DNA of 64,000 nt. Source: Sulfuriferula multivorans (lineage in GTDB: Bacteria; Pseudomonadota; Gammaproteobacteria; Burkholderiales; Sulfuriferulaceae). Below the pieces are notes generated by a model. That model searched no databases, was not told where the DNA came from, and was given only the letters and a program-made list of their open reading frames with translations. The stretch is from assembly GCF_003851125.1 (NCBI RefSeq), contig NZ_BGOW01000002.1, forward strand, positions 227,773 through 291,772. The letters run 5' to 3'. The number at the start of each line of letters is the position of its first letter. Within the stretch, counting starts at the first letter, position 1. Positions 30,220 to 37,182 of the stretch are shown in pieces. Both the position numbers and the translations under genes were made by a program.

Positions 30220-30468
30220 CTATAAAATCTCGTCGCCTGCTTGCGGCGGCTCGCCACCCTTGCGGTTCAGCAAAGCCAGCGCCGCATCCAGATTGCCGCG
30301 CTTTGCCCGCTCCTGAAAATAATCCGCCGTTTTGATCGCTGCCAGCTTCTCTGCAATCGCGGTCACAATAAACTGGTTGAGCGAAGTGCCATCATCCCGC
30401 GCGACCTGCTCAACGGAATGCTTGAGTGAAGCAGGCAAACGCAAAGCGTAATTGCTAGTGGTTCCCAT
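30220..30468 (-). CDS. HicB/CopG-like ribbon-helix-helix antitoxin
   Basis: This is a small DNA-binding antitoxin of 82 residues. The first 50 residues (YALRLPASLKHSVEQVARDD, GTSLNQFIVTAIAEKLAAI) are the ribbon-helix-helix pattern: a short beta strand and two helices. The tail LDAALALLNRKGGEPPQAGD would wrap the toxin. AAAGGAG lies upstream of the ATG. The gene overlaps the 3' end of the PIN toxin gene by 14 bp and ends 3 bp before hsdR. The toxin gene comes first in this pair, the reverse of the most common order. It would neutralise the PIN protein and probably regulate the operon. Confidence 0.82.
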   Translation of the reverse strand: MGTTSNYALRLPASLKHSVEQVARDDGTSLNQFIVTAIAEKLAAIKTADYFQERAKRGNLDAALALLNRKGGEPPQAGDEIL

Positions 30469-30886
30469 CGCGTAGCTCCTTTAAAAAATCACTCGGCGTC
30501 ATCACTTTTAAATTAAATTTTTCCGCCGAGGGCAAAAAGTCCCTGATATTAAACGTCACAATGGCATCGGCTTGGCCGCTCACCGCCGCCTCCAACACCA
30601 TGTCATCGTTGGCATCCTTTAGCTGCGGACGCCACAGATAAAACACCTCAACCGGCACAACCACGCCAGCCAACACATCCAGCAAATTATTCACGTCCGC
30701 CGCCGATACCCGCGCCGCCTTTAAATGAACCGGGCGAAGCAACACCGCCTCATACTCCATAAACAACGGCACGCTTGCGACCGTTTTAATCTTGCCCTGC
30801 AAGATGCGGCGCATGATTTCCGCCGCAGCCCCGGTGGGGCTACGCACAGCCGCCACTAAAACATTGGTATCAAGAATTATCGTCAT
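30455..30886 (-). CDS. PIN-domain toxin
   Basis: This is a PIN-fold ribonuclease toxin, 143 residues from the ATG at 30886 (MTIILDTNVLVAAVRSPTGA). A start 13 codons further up would add a non-conserved tail. Acidic active-site residues are placed as in the family: Asp in ILDTNVLV, Glu in FMEYEAVLL, and Asp in DANDDMVLEAAV plus the FNIRDF segment. It resembles the putative-toxin PIN family of the TIGR00305 type. It is translated ahead of, and overlaps, the RHH antitoxin gene. The pair sits between a type I specificity/accessory block and hsdR, so loss of the island would trigger the toxin. Confidence 0.85.
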   Translation of the reverse strand: MTIILDTNVLVAAVRSPTGAAAEIMRRILQGKIKTVASVPLFMEYEAVLLRPVHLKAARVSAADVNNLLDVLAGVVVPVEVFYLWRPQLKDANDDMVLEAAVSGQADAIVTFNIRDFLPSAEKFNLKVMTPSDFLKELRDGNH

Positions 30887-30953
30887 ATTGCCAGCAATAT
30901 TATACTTAAACAGTAAACATGACAACCATCTCGTTGTTGATCGCCCTTGAACA

Positions 30954-31025
30954 GTCCGGAATTACCGGACAGTTGCCCCTGTTACTTAGCGTCTTCGGCA
31001 GTTGTCCGGAAATTCCGGACAACTG
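30954..31025. promoter_or_regulatory. Two TCCGGA palindromes upstream of the PIN-RHH-hsdR unit
   Basis: A perfect palindrome with 13-bp arms around a single A spans 30999-31025 (left arm CAGTTGTCCGGAA). A second, shorter one shares the core: GTCCGG (30954-30959), five bases, then CCGGAC (30965-30970). They lie 68-139 bp upstream of the PIN toxin start, in the position of operators for that operon. Which protein binds is unknown. The RHH antitoxin is one candidate, a regulator lost from the scar next to it is another. Confidence 0.6.
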
Positions 31026-31061
31026 AATCCCCTGCAATTCGTCACTGGCATTTTCAGTTGG

Positions 31062-31178
31062 CTACAATTTGTAGCAACTGACTACCTGATTCTGAAAGAG
31101 CTTGATGTTACTCATGGGGCAGCACCCCTTCAGCTTGATGGCGAAGTCTTCGATGGCGGATTCGGTGAGTTTGGTCAT
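31062..31178 (-). pseudogene. Scar with the first codons of an hsdR gene
   Basis: A 38-codon frame begins MTKLTESAIEDFAIKL, matching the intact HsdR start (MSNRLTESAIEEFAIRL) in protein and DNA (GATGGCGGATTCGGTGAG is identical). After 16 codons it switches to KGCCPMSNIKLFQNQ and soon stops at TAG (31062-31064). MSNIKLFQNQ resembles the first residues of BRO-N/antirepressor-like proteins often found beside type I systems; that second match is short and uncertain. I read it as a junction left by recombination, not as a functional gene. Confidence 0.6.
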
Positions 31179-31180
31179 CA

Positions 31181-32326
31181 CTACATAGTGAATATAAATT
31201 GAGCGCAGATTGCTAATGCACAGATAGTAAAAATAATCACGAAGAGTCTATAGCCCTTAATCAAATAAATTGTTTTACAGAATCTTTCGACGACTTCGTT
31301 TTCATCTGATTCAACTTCAGCCTTATCAATTCCGGATTTTTTTATCAAAGCATCCAAATCATTTTTAAACTTTAATTTTAAGTATTCAACATTCTCAAGG
31401 ATTCTATTGACTGTCATAACATTGAAGTATGACCAAACAAAAATAAGTATTACGGTAGCCGATATGGGCAATAACTCATCGCCAAAGCGCACCATAAGGA
31501 AAATGTAAGCGCCAAACTGAATTGGCATTGACGCAATCTTTGATAAAAAGTCAGATAAGCTAGATTGGTAATCCTTCAAATATTTATCTTTGTCTTCATC
31601 GAGTTCTTTTTTGAACTCAGCAAATGAAAAGTTGTGTTTGTATAACTCAAAATTTCTATTAGAAGATTCAATAATATGCTTAATATTCTTTAATACTTTT
31701 ACAAACCTTAAATTCTCTTCAGGAATTGCTTTGGCATATTCAATCAGGCTTTCTTTAAAAAAATCTTCGTAGTCCTTATTGGCATCGATCTTCCTCTTAA
31801 TCTCTTGATATTGCTTTTTTAGATCATTGTCACTGTCATAAAATTCTTCTACCCACTCATTGTTGCTGGTGATGTGCAATCTTCCGTGTTTGTTTGAAAG
31901 AAAAATTAATCTATTAAGGGCCTCATCATTGTACGAAGCAATATCTTTATCCAAAAACAGCTTTTTAAACTTGAAGTAATATTCCAAATTATCAAATAGC
32001 CTGGAGCAACTCTGAGGATCATCCATCGCCACAAATTCAATATCTTGGCATTCAGGATTGCTAGCATCTGCTTCAACAACAAGAATATCTGAAGAAAAAT
32101 CAGATTCCCTTAAATACTTAACCGCCGATTCTTTGGATTTATAGATTTTTACAGGTTGGTCAGAAAGATCTATTGATACACCCTCAGCTTGGATTTCATA
32201 CTTAATATTGAACTTATCAAGAATAGCAATGTGCTCTTGAATATCCTTAGAAAGAATTTTCAAGTCACTCTTGGAATGATCAGAGCAATCTCTTAATACG
32301 CGAATAAGTTCAGAGTATTTCGACAT
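31181..32326 (-). CDS. Three-helix membrane protein of the defence island, unknown family
   Basis: I do not recognise this 381-residue protein. About 255 charged residues come first, probably cytoplasmic and partly coiled coil (QYQEIKRKIDANKDYEDFFK, FAEFKKELDEDKDKYLKDYQ). A hydrophobic hairpin then covers about 265-310 (IQFGAYIFLMV and ISATVILIFVWSYF). A short charged cytoplasmic segment follows, and a last membrane helix ends the chain (LFVIIFTICALAICAQFIF). No signal peptide or nuclease motif is visible. It starts 18 bp after the nucleoid-associated-like gene with its own GGTGAAG, so the two form a unit. Its base composition is far more AT-rich than the flanking hsd genes, a sign of separate acquisition. 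Confidence 0.7.
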   Translation of the reverse strand: MSKYSELIRVLRDCSDHSKSDLKILSKDIQEHIAILDKFNIKYEIQAEGVSIDLSDQPVKIYKSKESAVKYLRESDFSSDILVVEADASNPECQDIEFVAMDDPQSCSRLFDNLEYYFKFKKLFLDKDIASYNDEALNRLIFLSNKHGRLHITSNNEWVEEFYDSDNDLKKQYQEIKRKIDANKDYEDFFKESLIEYAKAIPEENLRFVKVLKNIKHIIESSNRNFELYKHNFSFAEFKKELDEDKDKYLKDYQSSLSDFLSKIASMPIQFGAYIFLMVRFGDELLPISATVILIFVWSYFNVMTVNRILENVEYLKLKFKNDLDALIKKSGIDKAEVESDENEVVERFCKTIYLIKGYRLFVIIFTICALAICAQFIFTM

Positions 32327-32344
32327 GAGAAGTCACTTCACCTA

Positions 32345-33313
32345 TTACAGATTTTCTTTAATAGCATCAGCCAATTCCTTAGACCGAATATGAACGATAC
32401 TGCCATCTTCTGAAACGCTAATACCTGAAGCAGAAAATTTTTCTCTTGATGCTTCCAGCTTAATTCCACCAGCAGTAACTGATACCTTAACAAACTTTTT
32501 TAATTGCGCCCCAGAAAGTTTAAATTCTCCATCAATATCCAAATCATTTTCTGCGCAATAAGTGGCGATTTTGTCTGAGTCTTTGTAAAGATAATCACTT
32601 AATTTACGGAGGTTTACGATTTTTGAAGGCCTGCCGTTTACATAGTCAAATATCTGCTTCTTTAATACATCTCGATCAGCCATACCTTCTGGCAGGTCAA
32701 TTTTATTGGCTATTTCATACAAAGCGTCGCCATCTTTAGCCTCCTGCTTTGTGTCATCAACACCAACCCAATTCTCAAAATAGTCTGAAATATCCGTATT
32801 ACCTTTAACCAAGTGGATATATCTATCATCAGACTCTGAATTCAGAACATCGAGATTGATCCTTACCCCCATCGCAAAATGATCCACGTCGAGGTACATG
32901 ATCGACTCAACATCCCATGTCTTACCATCAGCGCGCTTAAGTAGTTTTCCAGAGGTGTTCCTAACGAGAAAGACTGACAGGAACATTCTCGTTGACTTAT
33001 ATGTACAAAAAACCAGATATCCGCCTTTCGCTGCTGGAATATTCTGAATACCGTCTTTTAGTTTTTGAGCCAAAGCGGCTGATACAGCAACTAAATTTAT
33101 ATTTTTAAAATCTGTAATGGCCGATTTAAACCCATCATCGGCAAATTTTGCTCTTCGGATGGTCTTTTTTGAGAAGGATTCATCTAATGATGAAATTATG
33201 GCTTTCACATCTGCATTATCTTTGTCTAATTCACTTGTGGTTAGAAAAAGTTCCGCGCCTGTGACTGTTTCTTGTTTCTTTATTTCATGTATTACAACTG
33301 ATTTGATATCCAT
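32345..33313 (-). CDS. Nucleoid-associated protein, NA37/YejK (NdpA) type
   Basis: The 322-residue protein resembles the 37-kDa nucleoid-associated family (YejK/NdpA), which binds double-stranded DNA. Matching landmarks against E. coli YejK: IPAAKGGYLVFCTYKSTRMF against the FADGGFVLFCHYR segment, ESIMYLDVDHFAMGVRINLD against THYLDINHADIVARIDL, and YIHLVKGNTDISDYFENWVG against [20 protein letters not shown]. Length is near the family's 335. The gene is AT-rich, follows hsdS by 12 bp and precedes a membrane protein gene. An alternative family to test is DUF4868 (KwaB of the Kiwa system), which has similar length and a membrane partner. Its presence inside a type I locus points to defence, not to housekeeping. 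Confidence 0.72.
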   Translation of the reverse strand: MDIKSVVIHEIKKQETVTGAELFLTTSELDKDNADVKAIISSLDESFSKKTIRRAKFADDGFKSAITDFKNINLVAVSAALAQKLKDGIQNIPAAKGGYLVFCTYKSTRMFLSVFLVRNTSGKLLKRADGKTWDVESIMYLDVDHFAMGVRINLDVLNSESDDRYIHLVKGNTDISDYFENWVGVDDTKQEAKDGDALYEIANKIDLPEGMADRDVLKKQIFDYVNGRPSKIVNLRKLSDYLYKDSDKIATYCAENDLDIDGEFKLSGAQLKKFVKVSVTAGGIKLEASREKFSASGISVSEDGSIVHIRSKELADAIKENL

Positions 33314-33325
33314 TACGCCCCCAAA

Positions 33326-34498
33326 TTAAGCCACACGAACTTCTCCGCTCATCAACTTTGGCAACAACGTGTCGCGGAGTTTTTTGAGCGTACGGATTTG
33401 TCGGTCATTTTCCCAGCATTTCTCATAAATCGGTTGAATAGTTTCTATTGCTTGATCTTGTTGATGCTTAGGCGGGAGCAGTAATTTATATTTGCGAAAA
33501 TCTTTCAAGACAATGCGAGGTATAACCGCCCCTGTGACAATGTTCGCCAAACCCTCTCCGGTGGAATCTAATTTTAGAAAGGTCGCCAACAGCAGTGGGT
33601 GATATTTCTCGTTAGGCCTCAAAATAGCAATTGATGACAAGATAACAACATCCATATCATCCTCAGCCACAAAAACATGCTTTAAGTAGCTGCCGTCCTT
33701 TGCAATCAGAATGTCATTCTTTAAAGGGCGACAATCCGTCCTTACCAATTCATCAAAATCTTCTTGAGAAATTTGACGACAGCTTGCCGTGTTTATTCCC
33801 CATTGGTACATATCCTTAACGGAAGCCATGGGCAGTCCAACCTCTACAGTAGACGGACTTGCATGTGCACCATCGGTAATTCTGCTGGTGACATCCTCAA
33901 GAGCAACTACCTCCCAATCCTCCTGCGCCTCTTCCACGAACCATTTGCGGAACAGGGTTGCTGCCATGGCTTCGAGGGTTTGGTTCTGGCGGTGCAGCAG
34001 GTCTATTTTGTCGTCGAGACTGCTGAGTACGGCGGCGATGGCTTCTTGTTCGGGGAGTGGTGGGAGGTTTACTACGTGATTTTTTAGTATTTCTGTTTTT
34101 AGATTTGTGAAAATTGAACCATTGCCTTGGACTAACAACGCCTCCCGCTCAACTAAAAGCAGGTAATACATAAACAGATCATTCGCACCCTTGAACTCGC
34201 GTAAAAGCATCCATCCATCGTGAATGCAAGCGCGAATTTTCATAAACCTAGGCAGGCCGGGTGTTGCGCTGTTCGAGAGGATGAAGTCACCCGGATAAAC
34301 CACCCGGCTTTTTGATTCACCTTCCTTTCGGATGCATTCCTTCGTTGAATCTATGTAACGTGAGCCGGATGCCGTTGCGTCGGCAATCTTCACCCAAGGA
34401 GTGCCTTCACTCCCTAAGTAATCATGTATTGGTCGCGGCGACCCTCCACGAGTTATGTCGCAAACATCCGAGATTTTTACTTGCTGCCACTCACTCAT
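33326..34498 (-). CDS. hsdS: Type I restriction enzyme, specificity subunit
   Basis: HsdS gives the bipartite DNA recognition of the methylase and restriction complexes. I prefer the ATG at 34498 (MSEWQQVKISDVCDITRGGS), the normal HsdS beginning, to one 13 codons upstream. Two target-recognition domains occupy about residues 1-150 and 200-350. Each is followed by a conserved helix: PLPEQEAIAAVLSSLDDKID, LLHRQNQTLEAMAATLFRKW and, at the end, RQIRTLKKLRDTLLPKLMSG. The second domain opens with WEVVALEDVTSRITDG. The recognition sequence cannot be read from the protein. It follows hsdM after a 94-bp gap and precedes the nucleoid-associated-like gene. Confidence 0.94.
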   Translation of the reverse strand: MSEWQQVKISDVCDITRGGSPRPIHDYLGSEGTPWVKIADATASGSRYIDSTKECIRKEGESKSRVVYPGDFILSNSATPGLPRFMKIRACIHDGWMLLREFKGANDLFMYYLLLVEREALLVQGNGSIFTNLKTEILKNHVVNLPPLPEQEAIAAVLSSLDDKIDLLHRQNQTLEAMAATLFRKWFVEEAQEDWEVVALEDVTSRITDGAHASPSTVEVGLPMASVKDMYQWGINTASCRQISQEDFDELVRTDCRPLKNDILIAKDGSYLKHVFVAEDDMDVVILSSIAILRPNEKYHPLLLATFLKLDSTGEGLANIVTGAVIPRIVLKDFRKYKLLLPPKHQQDQAIETIQPIYEKCWENDRQIRTLKKLRDTLLPKLMSGEVRVA

Positions 34499-34592
34499 AC
34501 CTTCACCCTCGCCAAGTGCTCGGATACAATCCGACATGGATTGGGAATGCCCGGTCGGCGGACGTTTTCTGGAAAACCGGAAGCGTCCGTTT

Positions 34593-36158
34593 TCATTTGA
34601 GGTTCACCTTCGCCAGATTCTCGGCAATGGCCTTGTTCAGAGCGGCCTCTTCCAGCAACTGCGCCTCGAACTCAGCTTTCAGCGCGGCGAAGCGTTCGGC
34701 AAAGTTGAAGTCGTCCTCTTCATCGACCAGTCCAACATAGCGCCCTGGCGTGAGCACATAGTCCAGCTCTTGCACACGCGCCAGCGGCACGGTGGCGCAA
34801 TAGCCTTTGATGTCTTGATACGGCTGGATTCCCGCCTGCGCGGGAATGGCGGAGGAATTGAGCCAGGCATGGTAGGTGTCGGCGATGTGCTGGATGTCTT
34901 CGTGCGCGAGTTCCTTGGTGCGGCGGTTGATGAGGTGGCCGAGGTTGCGCGCGTCGATGAACAGGATTTCGTTTTTGCGCGGGTGGCCGTTGCTGCGGGC
35001 GCGGTTCATGAACCACAGCGCCGCCGGTATCTGCGTATTCAAAAACAGCTTGGCGGGCAAGTTGACGATGCAGTCGATCAGGTTGCCATCGGCGATCAAC
35101 GCCTTGCGGATTTCGCCTTCGCCGCTGGTTTTGCTGGTAAGCGCACCTTTGGCCAGTACCACGCCCGCCTTGCCCTGCGGGTTGAGGTGGTAGGCGAAGT
35201 GCTGCAACCACGCGAAGTTGGCATTGCCCGCTGGCGGCGCGCCGTATTGCCAGCGGCCATCGCCGCGCAGCAGTTCGCCGCTCCAGTCGCTGACATTGAA
35301 CGGCGGATTGGCGATGATGAAGTCGGCTTTCAGGTCTTTGTGGGCGTCGTTGAGGAAGGAGCCTTCGTTGTTCCATTTCACTTGAGATGAATCGATGCCG
35401 CGTATCGCGAGGTTCATCTTCGCCAGCCGCCAGGTGGTCTGGTTGCTCTCCTGCCCGTAGATGGAGATGTCGTTGACGCGGCCTTGATGCTCAGCAACGA
35501 ATTTTTCCGACTGCACGAACATGCCGCCCGAACCGCAGCAGGGATCGAACACCCGGCCTTTGTAGGGTTCCAGCATCGCCACCAGCAGTTCCACAATGCT
35601 GCGCGGGGTGTAGAACTGCCCACCCTGCTTGCCTTCGGCCAGCGCGAATTCGCCAAGAAAATATTCGAACACATGCCCCAGCACATCGGCGCTGCGCGAC
35701 TTGGCATCGCCCAGCGCAATATTGCCCACCAGATCAATCAAGCCGCCGAGGCTGGCGGGGTCGAGGTTTTGCCGCGCGAACACCTTGGGCAACACGCCCT
35801 TGAGCGAGGGATTTTCCTTCTCGATGGCATCCATCGCCTCATCGACCACGCTGCCGATGTCGGGCAGCTTGGCTTTGGCAACAAGGAACGACCAGCGCGC
35901 CTCGGATGGCACGAAGAAGATATTCTCCGCCTTGTATTCGTCCTTATCCTCGGGATCGGCTCCGGCGTATTCACCCTCACCCGCTTGCAGCCTGGCAAAC
36001 ATCTCCTCGAAGGAATCGGAGATGTACTTCAGAAAGATCAGGCCCATCACCACATGCTTGTATTCGGCGGCGTCGATGTTCTTGCGCAGCTTGTCGGCGG
36101 CTTTCCAGAGTTGTTTTTCCAGCGGTTCGTCTTTGTTTTCTTTTGCTGCTTTAGCCAT
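34593..36158 (-). CDS. hsdM: Type I restriction enzyme, DNA adenine methyltransferase subunit
   Basis: HsdM transfers a methyl group from S-adenosylmethionine to adenine N6 in the site set by HsdS. The 521 residues include the N-terminal helical domain (LRKNIDAAEYKHVVMGLIFL), the SAM-binding motif I DPCCGSGGMF (205-214) and the catalytic motif IV NPPF (284-287, within IIANPPFNVSDW). The C-terminal LTPGRYVGLVDEEDDFNFAE segment is typical. Near residues 433-446 the protein reads SSAIPAQAGIQP, which is a translated short hairpin repeat inserted in frame; the spot is a surface linker before the C-terminal helices, so activity may be kept. It is the first gene of the island's minus-strand run. Confidence 0.95.
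   Translation of the reverse strand: MAKAAKENKDEPLEKQLWKAADKLRKNIDAAEYKHVVMGLIFLKYISDSFEEMFARLQAGEGEYAGADPEDKDEYKAENIFFVPSEARWSFLVAKAKLPDIGSVVDEAMDAIEKENPSLKGVLPKVFARQNLDPASLGGLIDLVGNIALGDAKSRSADVLGHVFEYFLGEFALAEGKQGGQFYTPRSIVELLVAMLEPYKGRVFDPCCGSGGMFVQSEKFVAEHQGRVNDISIYGQESNQTTWRLAKMNLAIRGIDSSQVKWNNEGSFLNDAHKDLKADFIIANPPFNVSDWSGELLRGDGRWQYGAPPAGNANFAWLQHFAYHLNPQGKAGVVLAKGALTSKTSGEGEIRKALIADGNLIDCIVNLPAKLFLNTQIPAALWFMNRARSNGHPRKNEILFIDARNLGHLINRRTKELAHEDIQHIADTYHAWLNSSAIPAQAGIQPYQDIKGYCATVPLARVQELDYVLTPGRYVGLVDEEDDFNFAERFAALKAEFEAQLLEEAALNKAIAENLAKVNLK
34828..34847. repeat. Short hairpin repeat inserted in frame in hsdM
   Basis: ATTCCCGC (34828-34835) and GCGGGAAT (34840-34847) form an 8-bp stem with a 4-base loop, flanked by CTGG on the left. 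This is the common dRS3/REP-like element of betaproteobacteria that is normally intergenic. Here it keeps the hsdM frame open and encodes AIPAQAGIQ on the minus strand. Confidence 0.7.
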
Positions 36159-36663
36159 GATTGTTTTTGATTTCTTTATCTAGCAGTGGGATGTGCCTAG
36201 GAGTGTAGAGGGGTAACAAGTATTTACCAACCTAAATACCAGCTTGAGGGCAACATCCTGCCCGCCGAATAAAGAAAGTTCAATCCAAACAGCATACAAA
36301 AATCGCCATGGACATTAATTTTGGGAGAAAGTGGCTACTTGTTAACCATTCCGGATGTCCGGTTATGGGATACCGCAAAAAGATAACTTATTTTTCCACT
36401 GCCCGAAACCTGCCTCACGTGACCTACCGCTCATGTGTAGGTTTGTCCAACGCCTGCCCACCCACCTCGGCTGGTCATCTGCCGCTTGCACGGTCGGGAC
36501 AGACATCGAACAAACCTACACAAAAGCGGTCATTGGCTTGACACACCACGAATGATCAGAATGAGTTACCTAGCGCCGTAGGCTATGGGTGGCTTCGCAG
36601 GGCAGATGAACGAAGGAGGGGTGATGGGGCTGCAACGAAAGAGAGTAAATACAGACTGTGAGT
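36159..36663. other. Gap between hsdM and hipB, no gene recognised
   Basis: About 500 bp without a supported gene between divergent hsdM and the hipB-like gene. A 77-codon open frame (36308-36541) has no family features or convincing ribosome site. The main structure in it is a large inverted repeat at 36426-36530, listed separately. The hsdM promoter must be in the left part, but I see no clear consensus. Confidence 0.5.
36426..36530. repeat. Large stem-loop, 105 bp
   Basis: ACCGCT (36426-36431), 3 bp, then GTGTAGGTTTGT (36435-36446) are mirrored exactly by ACAAACCTACAC (36510-36521), 3 bp, then AGCGGT (36525-36530). Eighteen paired bases with a symmetric 3-nt internal loop enclose 63 bases. 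It could be a folded RNA, a miniature transposable element or a recombination site. Its nature is open. Confidence 0.6.
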
Positions 36664-36748
36664 TGTAAATTATATTTACATACCAAAGTTTGTAAATGTA
36701 ATATACAAACAGAGGGCTGTTAATCCTATTTACAGTCCAATATTTGTA
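36664..36748 (+). promoter_or_regulatory. Palindromic operators upstream of hipBA
   Basis: Three related inverted repeats precede the hipB-like start at 36779: TGTAAAT-TAT-ATTTACA (36664-36680, perfect), GTTTGTA-N9-TACAAAC (36688-36710, perfect), and an imperfect one from ATTTACA (36728) to TTTGTA (36748). They share TTTACA/TGTAAA half sites spaced by about two helical turns. This is the pattern of HipB-type autoregulation, although the E. coli HipB consensus differs. Confidence 0.62.
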
Positions 36749-36778
36749 TTGCTACATGACTCATGAACGGAGGCAAAA

Positions 36779-37180
36779 GTGATTTATCCCATCAAGACCC
36801 TCAGCCAGCTCCCTCTGGTCCTCAAGGGTTTTCGCAAGGAAAAAGGGCTGACTCAGGCAGCCATGGCTGAAAAACTGGGAATCACTCAGCAAAGTTATGC
36901 CTACTTTGAAGCCAATCCGGCGACAGCGACGCTTGAGAGGCTTTTCATGGTGCTGCGCATGCTGAATGTTGAAATTTCTCTGGATCAAACTTCTCCCGCT
37001 ACCGGCATGGGTGCTACGCCTTCCGTCAAGGTCACCAGCAAGCGCCCCTCCAAGGGCAAGGCTATGGTCCAGAAGATCAGCAAGACACCCGGCTCCGTAG
37101 CGATCGGGAAGAAAAAGCCGCCGGCCGTTGCCAAAGTGGGCCGTATTGTTGCCCCGACAAGAAAGAAAGAAAGCTGGTAA
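36779..37180 (+). CDS. hipB: HipB-like XRE antitoxin
   Basis: This 133-residue helix-turn-helix protein pairs with the HipA-like kinase 2 bp downstream. The XRE domain covers about residues 14-65: LVLKGFRKEKGLTQAAMAEK, LGITQQSYAYFEANPATATL, ERLFMVLRMLNVEISL. A basic, Lys/Pro/Ser-rich tail of about 60 residues follows (SKRPSKGKAMVQKISKTPGS), longer than in E. coli HipB. The start codon is GTG, with GGAGG 7 bp upstream. Three palindromes in front of the gene suggest self-repression together with HipA. Confidence 0.85.
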   Translation: MIYPIKTLSQLPLVLKGFRKEKGLTQAAMAEKLGITQQSYAYFEANPATATLERLFMVLRMLNVEISLDQTSPATGMGATPSVKVTSKRPSKGKAMVQKISKTPGSVAIGKKKPPAVAKVGRIVAPTRKKESW

Positions 37181-37182
37181 CC

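Noticed and set aside
31181..33313. Calling the membrane/nucleoid pair Kiwa outright
   Set aside because: KwaA is about half the length with four helices, and the second protein looks more like NA37 than DUF4868; only a profile search can decide.
34455..35390. A 311-codon frame antisense to hsdM
   Set aside because: It is a shadow of the hsdM codon pattern; the minus-strand protein has all methylase motifs.
36426..36530. attC site of an integron
   Set aside because: The conserved RYYYAAC and GTTRRRY ends are not at the ends of the stem and no integrase is near.
36308..36541. A 77-codon plus-strand frame ahead of hipB
   Set aside because: It runs through the 105-bp stem-loop and shows no protein-like pattern.
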